A stretch of 64,000 nt of DNA. Source: Prolixibacteraceae bacterium JC049. GTDB lineage: Bacteria; Bacteroidota; Bacteroidia; Bacteroidales; Prolixibacteraceae. Below, in pieces: positions 52,345 through 62,302 of this stretch (its first letter is position 1; each line of letters opens with the position of its first letter). The stretch lies in NCBI GenBank assembly GCA_023369685.1, contig SACZ01000002.1:558001-622000 (forward strand), given 5' to 3'. Under the pieces are notes generated by a model. The model saw only the letters and a list, made by a program, of their open reading frames with translations, did no database searches and was not told where the DNA came from. The translations under genes were made by a program, and so were the position numbers.

Positions 52345-52830
52345 TTATCGTACCCAAGCTGACGTTGGTGGTGCTCCAAATTCTCTGGCTCCAATAGCAT
52401 CAATTTTCATGACAACTATACATACATTTTTAACTGCAGGAGCTCCAAATTTGAACGTTCTATCGGTGTACTGTTTCATCATTTGATGCAGGTATTTCTC
52501 CTTCTCATCAAAGTCATCTACAAATCGTACATTTCCCTCAGCAACTACTGTTTTCGATTTTACTCTGTAACTACAAGCTACCTGTTCGTGCATATAAGCC
52601 AATTCATCGCCATGACAAAAAGTGACACACACCTGAGGATTCGATTTTAATATATCAACCATTCTTCCCTCCGGGGCCGAATGTAAAATAATTTCTTCGC
52701 CATTAAAGCCAAAGTTCATGGGCAACACATAAGGCTTCCCTTCACTATCAGCCATTCCTAAAAAACAGGTGCGACATGCTCCGATAATTTCGGCTATCTC
52801 TTCTCTGTTTTCAATCTTTACTGTTCGCAT
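52345..52830 (-). CDS. Pyridoxamine 5'-phosphate oxidase-family flavoprotein
   Basis: 161 residues, split-barrel flavin-binding fold. FLGMADSEGKPYVLPMNFGFNGEEIILHSAPEGRMVDILKSNPQVCVTF is the family signature; the C-terminal EFGAPPTSAWVR is typical of NimA-like members, which reduce nitro-aromatic drugs. Catalysis here cannot be confirmed. It sits directly before the SDR gene with no gap, and about 60 bases after the EamA transporter gene. Confidence 0.82.
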   Translation of the reverse strand: MRTVKIENREEIAEIIGACRTCFLGMADSEGKPYVLPMNFGFNGEEIILHSAPEGRMVDILKSNPQVCVTFCHGDELAYMHEQVACSYRVKSKTVVAEGNVRFVDDFDEKEKYLHQMMKQYTDRTFKFGAPAVKNVCIVVMKIDAIGAREFGAPPTSAWVR

Positions 52831-52891
52831 TTACTTATTTAATTATCTTGAGGTTGATAAAAATACTGATTTATCACTAACATCCGATTTT

Positions 52892-53749
52892 TTAATGTCG
52901 TTTATCGCTAACCACTACCCAAATCACTGTTAGAAGGATAACCAGACCACCAGCTATTTCGTTCACTCCTGGCAGTTCTTTTAACAGAATTGCAGCTGCA
53001 ACAATACCATAAACGGGCTCTAAAGCAGAAAGCATTGAAGCTATCCGAACATTTATATGCTTTAACGAAGCAATAAAAAGCGTATGAGCCAAAGCAGTAA
53101 AGACTGTTCCCAACAAAATAAGAAGTGTAATATCTTTCAACGACCAATCAATTATATTCTCAGCAACAAAAGGAGCCATTAAAATGGCTGCAACAATAAA
53201 TTGTGCTCCGGTAATTAATTGCGATGGTAGTCCTGTAACTATTTTCCGATTACTAATTTGTAAAAAAGCAAAACTCAAGCCTGATAGAATGGCCCAGACC
53301 ATTCCTTTAAAAGCTTGATTATCCCAACTGAACTCCGGTACAATTATCCATATTCCTACCAAAATTAGGCAGAGGTGGAGAAAGTAAATCGGCTTTATTC
53401 GTTCCTTAAAAACAATGGATTCCAATAAAGTGGCCCATACCGAAAATATTGAAAATCCCAGCAAACCTATTGCAACCGATGAAACTTGTATGGAGTGAAA
53501 AAAGCTAAACCAATGGAAAGCCAACAAGGCACCTGTGCCAACTAATTTTAAAACCGAAGATGTAGTTATTTTAACTGATACTGAAGAACGGGAGAACCAA
53601 TATGTACCAATGGCAATTGCCCCAAACAGCACTCGCCCAAAAGTAATTTCTTGTGCCGACAATGAAATCCAACGCCCAAACAATCCAGCTACACCAAATA
53701 AAAGTATGGCAACATTAAGCTGAAAATATGCCAGATTTCTTTTCTCCAT
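52892..53749 (-). CDS. EamA/DMT-family transporter
   Basis: 285 residues with ten hydrophobic segments arranged as two five-helix repeats (first from NVAILLFGVAGLFGRW, second from FKGMVWAILSGLSFAFLQ). The motif LEPVYGIVAAAILLKELPGVNEIAGGLVIL is typical of EamA permeases, which export amino acids or metabolites. Substrate unknown. It lies 5 bases after dnaG and is probably co-transcribed with it. Confidence 0.85.
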   Translation of the reverse strand: MEKRNLAYFQLNVAILLFGVAGLFGRWISLSAQEITFGRVLFGAIAIGTYWFSRSSVSVKITTSSVLKLVGTGALLAFHWFSFFHSIQVSSVAIGLLGFSIFSVWATLLESIVFKERIKPIYFLHLCLILVGIWIIVPEFSWDNQAFKGMVWAILSGLSFAFLQISNRKIVTGLPSQLITGAQFIVAAILMAPFVAENIIDWSLKDITLLILLGTVFTALAHTLFIASLKHINVRIASMLSALEPVYGIVAAAILLKELPGVNEIAGGLVILLTVIWVVVSDKRH

Positions 53750-53754
53750 TCAGT

Positions 53755-55701
53755 TTACATGATTGCTCGTCGTCCTAGTTCTTTCGAAAGTAAAGTTTCA
53801 ATCTTTTTCAGGTTCATCATCTGCGCCAACAGCTCATTCAGCTCTTCCGCATCATTCTTCGGATTCAATTTATTCATCTTATCGAAGATATCTTTTTCCA
53901 TCATCTTCACTCTGGCCATTTTGTATTCCACAATGGCTTTAGTAACCAAGTAATCCAAGATATCTTCCTCGTCCTCAACATACGAACCACTATTTCGCCA
54001 GCGAGCACTTTCCACATACTTCTCGGCCAACAAATTGGTTGCAGCTTGATTGATATCCGGATCAGGATGGTTGATAAAATGTTTCTGACAATCGAAGTTT
54101 TCATCATCAGAAAGCTCAACACTCTCATCTAAAATGCGCTGATAAACCGGATTGAATGCTTTCAGGCTATCCGCTTCTAGCTCGCTAATTATATAGTCGC
54201 GTACCCGAACCTGCTCTACTTCATGCTCATTAATCTCTTCCTCAGTCATTACATTGTTGAAGAATTTAAGCATTAAGCGCATAAACGATCCTTCCTCTTC
54301 CTGACAAGGAATTTGTTGAGCAGGAATACTTATAGCAGGAGCCGGCTCTTGAGCTGCTCGCTGTGCTTCCCGTTTCTGTTTCATCTGAACATCTTCGGAA
54401 TGCTTCTGCTTAATCTTTCTAATTTCCTGATAAAGCACCTCTTCTTTCACATCCAGTAATCCACTGCATTCTTTGATGTACACCGAACGTACGATTGGTT
54501 CCGGAATAGTAGCAATGGAGCGAACAATATCACCAATAACACGAGCTCTGGTCACCGGATCATTTTCAGTATTATTCAATAGAAGTTTGGTCTTAAACTT
54601 AATGAAGTCGGTCTCGTTCTGCTTAATGTATTCCAGCAGTTGTGTCGAACTCATTGAACGAGCAAAACTATCCGGATCTTCTCCGTCAGGCAACAAAAGT
54701 ACCTTTACATTCAGCCCCTCTTCCAATACCAAATCAATTCCACGAAGCGACGCTTTAATACCAGCCGCATCACCATCGTAAATGATAGTAACATTATTGG
54801 TAAATCGCTTAATTAATCGAATCTGATCAGCAGTTAAAGCTGTTCCTGAAGAAGCAACCACATTCTCAATTCCCGCCTGATGAAAAGAGATCACATCGGT
54901 ATAACCTTCCACCAAGAAACATCTATCGTGCTTTGTAATCTCCCTTTTAGCCTGAAACATTCCGTACAGCACGCGGCTTTTGTGGTAAATTTCCGACTCA
55001 GGAGAGTTCAGGTATTTGGCAGCTTTCTTGTCATCTTTCAGAATACGACCACCAAAAGCAATTACTCGACCAGCAATGTTATGAATTGGGAATATCACAC
55101 GTGCAGCAAATCGATCGCGCACCCAGTCTTCTCGTTTAATAGTCAAACCTGTTTTTTCCAGGTATTCCATTCGATAGCCTTGCTTCTGTGCCGACTTGGT
55201 AAAAGCATCCCGCTTATCGGGGCAATATCCCAACTCAAATTTTTTGATCAGATCTTCCCGGATTCCTCTTTGACGCAAATAAGACAAGCCAATTGAACGA
55301 CCTTCATTGTCTTCATTCAAAATTCGGGTAAAATATTTCTGTGCATAGCCAGAAACAATCAGCATACTCTCACGTTCGTTGCGTTTCTCCAGCATTTCAG
55401 GAGTCTCTTCCTTCTCGTGCACTTCAATATTATACTTCTTAGCTAAATACTTCAGTGCTTCAACATAAGAAAGCTGCTCATGATCCATTATAAAGTTCAC
55501 AGAATTACCTCCTTTTCCACATCCAAAGCATTTGTATATCCCTTTGGATGGAGATACTATAAATGAAGGAGTTTTCTCATTGTGAAAAGGACAGTGTCCG
55601 ATAAGGTTTACGCCCCGTCGTTTAAGCGTAACAAACTCACCTACCACCTCTGCCACTTCTGCAGCATCAAAAATTCGTTGTATGGTTGCCTGATCGATCA
55701 T
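53755..55701 (-). CDS. dnaG: DNA primase
   Basis: 648 residues. The N-terminal zinc finger reads GHCPFHNEKTPSF...YKCFGCGKGGNSV (CHC2), the Toprim core has LVEGYTDVISFHQAG and IIYDGDAAGIKASLRGI, and the C-terminal part (about 440-648) is the helicase-binding domain, which is variable in this phylum. It makes RNA primers for DNA replication. The order dnaG-EamA is probably incidental. Start MIDQATIQRIFDAAE is the standard family start. Confidence 0.95.
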   Translation of the reverse strand: MIDQATIQRIFDAAEVAEVVGEFVTLKRRGVNLIGHCPFHNEKTPSFIVSPSKGIYKCFGCGKGGNSVNFIMDHEQLSYVEALKYLAKKYNIEVHEKEETPEMLEKRNERESMLIVSGYAQKYFTRILNEDNEGRSIGLSYLRQRGIREDLIKKFELGYCPDKRDAFTKSAQKQGYRMEYLEKTGLTIKREDWVRDRFAARVIFPIHNIAGRVIAFGGRILKDDKKAAKYLNSPESEIYHKSRVLYGMFQAKREITKHDRCFLVEGYTDVISFHQAGIENVVASSGTALTADQIRLIKRFTNNVTIIYDGDAAGIKASLRGIDLVLEEGLNVKVLLLPDGEDPDSFARSMSSTQLLEYIKQNETDFIKFKTKLLLNNTENDPVTRARVIGDIVRSIATIPEPIVRSVYIKECSGLLDVKEEVLYQEIRKIKQKHSEDVQMKQKREAQRAAQEPAPAISIPAQQIPCQEEEGSFMRLMLKFFNNVMTEEEINEHEVEQVRVRDYIISELEADSLKAFNPVYQRILDESVELSDDENFDCQKHFINHPDPDINQAATNLLAEKYVESARWRNSGSYVEDEEDILDYLVTKAIVEYKMARVKMMEKDIFDKMNKLNPKNDAEELNELLAQMMNLKKIETLLSKELGRRAIM

Positions 55702-55857
55702 AACAGCAAAAATAACAAATTACATTCTCAATTACTTCAAATCAATTCCTCTTAGTTACAGAAAACTATCAGCGCCTTCCCTTGTTTACTTATCGTCAAC
55801 CAATTATAAAAACTTTAGTAACTTTAACGCCGTTAATCGCAAATAAACTTCAAACAG

Positions 55858-56961
55858 ATGAAAAAGTTGATTTCAATCATCTTGTTTGTTGTGCTTTCTT
55901 TGGGCACTTGGGCACAGCGAACTGAGATTAAAATTCCCGACATCCCTAATTTTGTTACCCTAAAATGTGATTTCCACATGCACTCGGTTTTTTCCGATGG
56001 TAGTGTTTGGCCAACCGTTAGAGTAGAGGAGGCCTGGCGCGATGGTCTGGATGCCATTGCATTGACAGAACACATTGAATATCGTCCTCATTCGCAGGAC
56101 ATCACATCTGATCATAATCGATCGTACGAGATTGCACTTCCTGTGGCTAAGCAAAAAGGAATTTTGCTGGTAAAAGCAGCAGAAATAACCAGAGCAATGC
56201 CTCCTGGTCACTTAAATGTGCTTTTCACCAAGAATAATAATTTATTGGAACGTGAAAATGTGTTGGATGCATTGAAAGAAGCAAAAGAGCAAGGAGCCTT
56301 TTTCATCTGGAATCATCCTGGCTGGAAAGCTCAACAGCCCGATACCATAAAGTGGTACGATATGCATACTCAGCTTTATGACAATGGAATGATGCATGGA
56401 GTTGAGATTTTCAACGAAAAGGAATATTACCCTGAAGTTTTTCAGTGGGCTTTAGATAAACAGCTAACTATTTTTGCTAATTCTGATGTGCATAGTCCTA
56501 TTGACATGACTTACATCAATGGAGAGAAACGACCAATAACACTTGTTTTTGCCAAAAACAAAAGTTTGAAATCGTTGAAACAAGCCATGTTTAAACACCA
56601 GACAGCCACTTACTTCAACGGTAAGATAATGGGGGATAGCAAATGGCTAAAGCCTATATTCAAACGTTCCATTAAAGTCATGAATCACCCGGTAGGTGTT
56701 CGCAATAACATCTCTACAGAAGTTCATATTCATAATTCAAGCGAATTGGATTATCACCTGGAATCGACCAAGCCAGGTATAGGAATTGATTATCCTAATA
56801 AGTTGGTATTAAAAGCAGGTAAGACTACCTCATTCACTATATCGGGAAATAGTGTCGGCATAGGTAATGTACCTAACCTAACACTGTTTTACACCGTTAA
56901 GAATTTGTGGATAAAACCTGATGAAAATTTATCGGTTGAAATAAAGGTAAGAAACTTATAA
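55858..56961 (+). CDS. Exported PHP-type phosphoesterase (Sb-PDE-like)
   Basis: 367 residues with a signal peptide (ends TWAQ). The PHP metal site is CDFHMHSVFSDGSVWP (His40, His42, Asp47), with further ligands in ALTEHIEYRP, FIWNHPGW, FNEKEYYPEVFQ and FANSDVHSP. Similar proteins are annotated as Sb-PDE-type phosphodiesterases. A C-terminal Ig-like stretch (LVLKAGKTTSFTISGNSVG) is additional. It should cleave a phosphodiester outside the cytoplasm; the substrate is not known. Monocistronic. Confidence 0.82.
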   Translation: MKKLISIILFVVLSLGTWAQRTEIKIPDIPNFVTLKCDFHMHSVFSDGSVWPTVRVEEAWRDGLDAIALTEHIEYRPHSQDITSDHNRSYEIALPVAKQKGILLVKAAEITRAMPPGHLNVLFTKNNNLLERENVLDALKEAKEQGAFFIWNHPGWKAQQPDTIKWYDMHTQLYDNGMMHGVEIFNEKEYYPEVFQWALDKQLTIFANSDVHSPIDMTYINGEKRPITLVFAKNKSLKSLKQAMFKHQTATYFNGKIMGDSKWLKPIFKRSIKVMNHPVGVRNNISTEVHIHNSSELDYHLESTKPGIGIDYPNKLVLKAGKTTSFTISGNSVGIGNVPNLTLFYTVKNLWIKPDENLSVEIKVRNL

Positions 56962-57305
56962 AAAACGCGAAGCGGTGGTAAAAACCACCGCCTCTCTCTC
57001 AAAAAACGAACAACTAATTAACCTTTAGCGCTTCATATTTAATCCACATTACCAATCAACCCCCTAAGTCCAACTATGAGAATGAAGCGCGTATAGTTAT
57101 TACGCAATAATAGAACAAAAAGTTCTTTACTTTTCGACTTTTAACACAAGTTAACCCTCAGATTTACAACCACAAAACCACCAATCGCCCAACACACAAG
57201 GGATCTATGCAAATTATATTTTATAACATATGATCATATTTAACATTTTTTATTATTCCATTGTTTATTCATAGATAAAACCGTTGTTACTATATCAATT
57301 GATCT
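56962..57305. other. Intergenic region (344 bp)
   Basis: Contains a perfect 8-bp hairpin (GCGGTGGT / ACCACCGC, 56972-56991) after the PHP gene; its tail is CT-rich rather than T-rich, so it is a doubtful terminator. The rest is AT-rich with no credible gene or clear promoter before 57306. Confidence 0.5.
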
Positions 57306-58742
57306 ATGAAAATCCTACTTACCGGAGCTACCGGATATATTGGTCAACGTTTACTCTATATTCTTCTGAAAAAAGATTTTGAGGTATACTGTTTGGTTAG
57401 AGATACAAACAGAGTTCCCTGGTTCGACCTACCTAACATCCCTAAATATATTGAAGGAAATCTACTCGAGGCGAATAGTCTAAGTTCCCTCCCAAAGGAT
57501 ATTAATGCCGCTTATTATTTAGTACACTCTATGAGTGACTCCTCTTCTGGTTTTAGCAAAAAAGAGGAGCAATGCGTCAATAATTTTGTCCAGTATGTAA
57601 ATACGACATCGTGTCAACAAGTTATTTACCTCAGTGGATTGGCCAATGCTGAAAAATTATCCACTCATTTAGAATCGCGCCTTCAGACAGGAAACCTATT
57701 ACGCAATGCCAATTGTGCTATTACCGAACTTCGTGCAGGTATTATTGTAGGCTCAGGAAGTGCTTCCTTTGAAATCATTCGCGATTTGGTGGAGAAATTG
57801 CCCGTGATGATAACACCTTCCTGGCTAAGAACTCGTTGTCAGCCTATTGCTATTCGCGATGTGCTCTACTATTTGGAGCATGTACTTCTTCACCCACAAT
57901 GTTTAAATCAGATTTTCGATATTGGAAGCCGGGACGTTCTCACCTATAAAGAAATGCTTCTTACATACGCCGAAGTAAGACAGTTAAGGCGCTATATTTA
58001 CACTCTGCCTGTATTTTCTCCACGACTTTCTTCTTACTGGCTCTATTTCATCACTGCTGCCAATTATCATCTGGCAGTAAGCTTAGTAGACAGCATGAAA
58101 GTTGAAGTGGTATGTCGGGATTTAAAGCTTACCGAGATTTTTGATCATGAACCGTTGAGCTATCGAAAAGCAATTGAATTGGCACTAAAACGTATCGCTC
58201 AAAACCAAGTAACATCCAGCTGGACCGACTCCTTTACCAGCAGTGGATTTCCAGCTCCTATTTCACAGTTTATCCAACCACCGAAGTTTGGCTGTTACAA
58301 GGATTACAGAACTATGCCTGTTGAAAATATGAAGCAAGTAAAAAAGAACATTTGGCAAATAGGAGGAGAAAATGGCTGGTATTATGGAAATTGGCTATGG
58401 AAACTTCGTGGTTTTTTCGACATACTTGCAGGAGGAGTAGGATTAAGGCGAGGGCGAAGGGACCCCAAAAAACTACAAACTGGAGATGCCTTGGATTTTT
58501 GGAGGGTACTAGTTGCTGACGAAGCGAATAATCGCTTATTACTTTATGCCGAAATGAAGCTCCCCGGAGAGGCCTGGCTGGAATTTTCAATTGTAAAAAA
58601 TGAAGAAAGCAGAATGGTGAAACAAACCGCCACATTCCGACCACACGGACTATGGGGGAGGGTTTATTGGTATATGGTGCTTCCTTTTCACCACTTTATT
58701 TTTAGTGGTATGCTAAGAAAAATCGTACAAAAAAACGGCTAA
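57306..58742 (+). CDS. SDR-family protein with a DUF2867 domain
   Basis: 478 residues. Residues 1-290 form a Rossmann domain with ILLTGATGYIGQRLLYIL (GxxGxxG), NLLEANSLSSL, YYLVHSMSDSSSGF and VIYLSGLAN; the normal YxxxK pair is not obvious, so it may not be an active dehydrogenase. Residues 310-478 match DUF2867 (GENGWYYGNWLWKLRGFFDILAGGVGLRRGRRDP, DALDFWRVL, AEMKLPGEAWLEF). This pairing is common in Bacteroidota and actinobacteria; its function is unknown. Its last bases and stop lie inside the hairpin that ends the glmM transcript. Confidence 0.82.
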   Translation: MKILLTGATGYIGQRLLYILLKKDFEVYCLVRDTNRVPWFDLPNIPKYIEGNLLEANSLSSLPKDINAAYYLVHSMSDSSSGFSKKEEQCVNNFVQYVNTTSCQQVIYLSGLANAEKLSTHLESRLQTGNLLRNANCAITELRAGIIVGSGSASFEIIRDLVEKLPVMITPSWLRTRCQPIAIRDVLYYLEHVLLHPQCLNQIFDIGSRDVLTYKEMLLTYAEVRQLRRYIYTLPVFSPRLSSYWLYFITAANYHLAVSLVDSMKVEVVCRDLKLTEIFDHEPLSYRKAIELALKRIAQNQVTSSWTDSFTSSGFPAPISQFIQPPKFGCYKDYRTMPVENMKQVKKNIWQIGGENGWYYGNWLWKLRGFFDILAGGVGLRRGRRDPKKLQTGDALDFWRVLVADEANNRLLLYAEMKLPGEAWLEFSIVKNEESRMVKQTATFRPHGLWGRVYWYMVLPFHHFIFSGMLRKIVQKNG

Positions 58743-58764
58743 ACCGTGGAATTCGATTTAGCCG
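58736..58764 (-). terminator. Terminator for glmM, overlapping the SDR stop
   Basis: Stem CGGCTAAA / TTTAGCCG with a 13-base loop; on the minus strand a T run follows. The stem covers the last codons and stop codon of the convergent SDR gene. Confidence 0.7.
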
Positions 58765-58787
58765 TTAAAAATATTCTAAACAGACAA

Positions 58788-60176
58788 TTAAGCCTGAGTA
58801 ATTTGCTTGATATCGCCAATGATTTGCTGAGCCAATTGCTCTGCTTCATCCATCGATTGTGCTTCTGAGTAGATGCGAATAATTGGTTCTGTATTCGATT
58901 TACGAAGATGCACCCAGCTATTTTCGAAGTCAATTTTAACACCATCAATGTCGTTTACTTCTTCGTTTTGGTACTTCTCTTTCATCTGTACCAAAATAGC
59001 ATCAACGTCAATTTCCGGTGTCAATTCAATCTTATTTTTCGAAATAAAATAGTTTGGATAAGTTGCTCTCAACTCAGAACATTTCATTCCCTTCTTAGCC
59101 AAATGAGTTAAGAATAGTGCTACACCAACCAATGCATCACGTCCACTATGTGAAGCAGGATAGATTACTCCTCCGTTTCCTTCACCACCAATAACCGCAT
59201 TGGTTTCGCGCATCTTAGCTACCACATTCACCTCACCTACAGCTCCGGCAGCATAGCTACCTCCGTGCTTCTCGGTAATCACACGCAAAGCTCTTGACGA
59301 TGAAAGGTTAGAAACTGTATTTCCTGGAGTGTGTGCCAAAACATAATCGGCAACAGCCACCAAAGTGTACTCCTCGTTAAACATGGTTCCATCTTCGTTG
59401 ATGATAGCCAAACGGTCAACATCTGGGTCTACCACAAAACCTACATCAACACCTTTCCTACGAATAATTTCTGAAGTCTCTACCAAGTTTTCTGGAAGAG
59501 GTTCTGGAGTATGTGCGAAATGCCCAGTTGCTTCACAGTTGATCTCAACCACTTCTTTCACACCCAATGCTTCCAACATGGTAGGGATAGCAACACCTCC
59601 AACAGAATTAACTGCATCGATTGCCACTTTGAATCCGGCTGCTTCAATAGCTGCTTTATCTACCAACTCCAAATCCAACACATGCTGAACATGAATATCG
59701 GTGTAATCTTTTTCAGTAACAATACCCAAGTCGTCCACTTCTGCAAAGTTGAAACTTTCAGCCTCGGCTACATCCAAAATCATTTGTCCCTCTTCGGCAT
59801 TAAGGAACTCTCCTTTGTTATTAAGCAATTTCAATGCATTCCATTGCTTTGGGTTGTGACTTGCTGTAAGAATAATACCTCCATCGGCATTTTCTCCTGT
59901 CACTGCCAACTCGGTAGTTGGAGTAGTGGCTAAACCAATGTTTACCACGTTACATCCCATACCAACCAAAGTATTAATTACCAGACTGGCCACCATTGGT
60001 CCCGAGATACGTGCATCGCGACCAACTACTAAAGTAACATCTCTTTTACCAGCAGCTTTCTGTGCCCAGGTTGCATACGATGCAGCATATTTTACCACAT
60101 CAACAGGAGATAGTCCCTCACCTGGCTGACCGCCAATCGTTCCGCGAATACCGGAAATTGATTTTATTAATGTCAT
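58788..60176 (-). CDS. glmM: Phosphoglucosamine mutase
   Basis: 462 residues. The catalytic Ser is in LTASHNPKQWNA; metal-binding DPDVDRLAI, sugar-binding GEGNGGVIYP and phosphate-binding RKSNTEPIIRIYSE are all present. The early SGIRGTIGGQPGEG and the C-terminal part place it with GlmM/phosphomannomutase, of the type that interconverts glucosamine 6- and 1-phosphate on the way to UDP-GlcNAc and murein. It has its own promoter with an inverted repeat and a terminator. The choice between GlmM and a related phosphomannomutase is a family-level inference. Confidence 0.88.
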   Translation of the reverse strand: MTLIKSISGIRGTIGGQPGEGLSPVDVVKYAASYATWAQKAAGKRDVTLVVGRDARISGPMVASLVINTLVGMGCNVVNIGLATTPTTELAVTGENADGGIILTASHNPKQWNALKLLNNKGEFLNAEEGQMILDVAEAESFNFAEVDDLGIVTEKDYTDIHVQHVLDLELVDKAAIEAAGFKVAIDAVNSVGGVAIPTMLEALGVKEVVEINCEATGHFAHTPEPLPENLVETSEIIRRKGVDVGFVVDPDVDRLAIINEDGTMFNEEYTLVAVADYVLAHTPGNTVSNLSSSRALRVITEKHGGSYAAGAVGEVNVVAKMRETNAVIGGEGNGGVIYPASHSGRDALVGVALFLTHLAKKGMKCSELRATYPNYFISKNKIELTPEIDVDAILVQMKEKYQNEEVNDIDGVKIDFENSWVHLRKSNTEPIIRIYSEAQSMDEAEQLAQQIIGDIKQITQA

Positions 60177-60202
60177 TCTTTTAGATGTTTTTAGATGATT
60201 AA

Positions 60203-60244
60203 ATATTCCATAGATTTTTTTAGTCGACCAAAAATATGGAATAT
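60203..60244 (-). promoter_or_regulatory. Inverted repeat and -7 element at the glmM promoter
   Basis: ATATTCCATA (60203-60212) and TATGGAATAT (60235-60244) are perfect 10-bp inverted repeats 22 bases apart. On the minus strand TATTTTTG (60236-60229) matches the -7 consensus within the right arm. It may be an operator. Confidence 0.4.
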
Positions 60245-60308
60245 CTGCAAATCAGAAAAATAAGCGAGTAATAGCTTAACCGAAGTAGTTTAAACTTAAT
60301 ATCTGCGC

Positions 60309-61949
60309 TTAAATTCCTTGTTTATTATTAGTGTATTTTGTTATCAAATCGATTCGTAAATCTTGATACAGTTTATGCAACTCATTCATCCTTTCAATGG
60401 TTTTCTGAGTTAAGTATTCCTGCCCTTTCTTCTTGTTCTTCTTCAACAACTTCAAAGCTTCCTCATCCATCTGTTTCTGTTCGTCGAAGAAGCGTTCTTC
60501 AACCGGATCGCGTTTCGCTCGAACATCTTTTATAGCATCTTGCCAACGCAGGTACAACAAGTTGTCCACAAAATCGACTGCCCAACGCATGGATTGCTCA
60601 TCGTATTTCTTTTTACTGTAACGCTTGTAACATTCCGCCACATCTGTTACTCCCGCATAAATAGGCACATAAGGCGATGTATATGCATTATCGACATACA
60701 CATAATAGATTCCTCCAATCTCATTGGGCAACCAACCTCTGAGCTGAGCAACCATTCCGTATTCTCCACGTGCACGAGCCACATTTCTACGGCTATTTAT
60801 TCGCAATAATTGGCGTGTTTCTTTGTGTGGAAATGGAGTAGCAAAAGCACTTTTCACCAGTTTCCCATTCTTATTGGGATAATACCAGGCCGGAGAATTC
60901 TCTTTATCGTAAATGGTTCCAGTAAAAGTTGATCGTTGAAATTTCATCACATCCTGTACAGCTAGCTTCTTGTTCGGTTTAAATGAAAAAGGATAAACCG
61001 AAAGAGGCTCTACATACTGAGTGTACTGATTCTCACCGTCGAATGGATTCTTGGTCCATCGGTCTGGCAAACCTGGTAATTCAGGTGCATATAGTGCATG
61101 GAATAACCAAAAACGCCCCGTTGCCCATTCGCGTGGAGTAGGAGCATATGCCTCTTGCCAAACAAAGGGTTTTCCACTTTCTGGTGAATACCAGCCATTA
61201 TCAATAGCTACCTGCTTATAGTTGGCCGAAGCACGATAATTTTCTGTATCGTCGATATCGATTGTTTTAATGATACTCCAATTGGGAACCATTGTTACAT
61301 GATCGTCTGGTACTCGCTTTGCAGCCCAGATAGCTCCCAATTTGCCACTATCTTTCTTCCAACCTTTTCCTACACTGAATACTTCTAAAATCCAAGCTTC
61401 ATTAGGGTCGGCAATAGCTAAACATTCCGACTCTGGTCCACAAGAAGGCAAAAATCCATATTCTTCTACCAATGAGGTAATCAATGTCAATGCTTCGCGA
61501 GCTGTTTTGCAACGCTGCAATGCAAATATTTGAGCTTGCTCAATGGTCATAATCTGCTCCCCTTCACCACGATCTACCTTCAACTCTTTTCGCTGGCTAA
61601 GTGTACTTTCACCAATGGCCAACTGAAATTCATTTATATGACTGTAAGCCGAATGAATGTAGCGGTAGGTTTCTCTTACCTGAGGAATATAGCCCAATGT
61701 GTCGCCATATTCACAAATTGGCTGATTGCAACCTTGAATTCCGAAATAGACAGGAGCCATTGCTCCTTTAGGATATTTCTGACGCGGCATAACGCGCAAG
61801 CGACAATCGGCACCAGCATCGGTATGCGAAACAATTACCGATCCATCAGCTGTTGCTTTTTTTCCCGCAACAATTATGGTACAGCTATTACTTTTCAATA
61901 TCGAAACGGCTAGAAAAAGTACTATCAGAGGTAGTAATTTTATATTCAT
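60309..61949 (-). CDS. C69-family dipeptidase
   Basis: 546 residues. A signal peptide (MNIKLLPLIVLFLAVSILKSNS) is followed directly by Cys23 in SCTIIVAGKKATADGSVIV; this Cys is the N-terminal nucleophile once the signal is removed, as in PepD-type Ntn-hydrolases. Other landmarks are SHTDAGADCRLRV, YGFLPSCGPESECLAIADPNEAW and the WATGRFWLFHALYAPE region. It hydrolyses dipeptides, probably in the periplasm. Close to the length of the Bacteroidota members. Monocistronic. Confidence 0.87.
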   Translation of the reverse strand: MNIKLLPLIVLFLAVSILKSNSCTIIVAGKKATADGSVIVSHTDAGADCRLRVMPRQKYPKGAMAPVYFGIQGCNQPICEYGDTLGYIPQVRETYRYIHSAYSHINEFQLAIGESTLSQRKELKVDRGEGEQIMTIEQAQIFALQRCKTAREALTLITSLVEEYGFLPSCGPESECLAIADPNEAWILEVFSVGKGWKKDSGKLGAIWAAKRVPDDHVTMVPNWSIIKTIDIDDTENYRASANYKQVAIDNGWYSPESGKPFVWQEAYAPTPREWATGRFWLFHALYAPELPGLPDRWTKNPFDGENQYTQYVEPLSVYPFSFKPNKKLAVQDVMKFQRSTFTGTIYDKENSPAWYYPNKNGKLVKSAFATPFPHKETRQLLRINSRRNVARARGEYGMVAQLRGWLPNEIGGIYYVYVDNAYTSPYVPIYAGVTDVAECYKRYSKKKYDEQSMRWAVDFVDNLLYLRWQDAIKDVRAKRDPVEERFFDEQKQMDEEALKLLKKNKKKGQEYLTQKTIERMNELHKLYQDLRIDLITKYTNNKQGI

Positions 61950-62302
61950 TTTCGTTGGTTTTTCAGGTTTACTGACTCTCTTTTTTAAATCGAAATTAAA
62001 AGTAACACAAAAAAATGGCTCTACCAGCCATCAGCTGTTTTCAATTTGAGTTTACTCAAAATCACCAGTTTATAAGTTTTAAAACAGCACTCTAATTACT
62101 TGCGATTGTCGCCCGAAACCTTAATTTTGTAGAAGATGTTTAGTAATCAGTTAAATACCCACCTTTACGGACACCAAGGAAAAGGCCTTTTTGAATGCTG
62201 GCTATTTTAGTCAACCTACTCTGTTTGGCCTTATGTTGATACACCTTGTATCGACTTTCATTTCTTTTTCCAACCATATATTAACTGATTTTCCATTTAC
62301 TT
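61950..62302. other. Intergenic region (353 bp) before the glycyl-radical operon
   Basis: Divergent between the C69 gene and the activase. Holds the promoter candidate at 62100-62129 and, in the leader, a palindromic AAAAGGCCTTTTT stretch (62182-62194). No gene credible. Confidence 0.5.
62100..62129 (+). promoter_or_regulatory. Candidate promoter for the activase-hypD operon
   Basis: TTG at 62100-62102, exactly 19 bases, TAATTTTG at 62122-62129 (full -7 match). The leader would be about 167 bases. Confidence 0.6.

Noticed and set aside
56972-56991. Hairpin after the PHP phosphoesterase as a terminator
   Set aside because: Perfect stem but the tail is CT-rich with no run of T; kept only as a note in the gap description.
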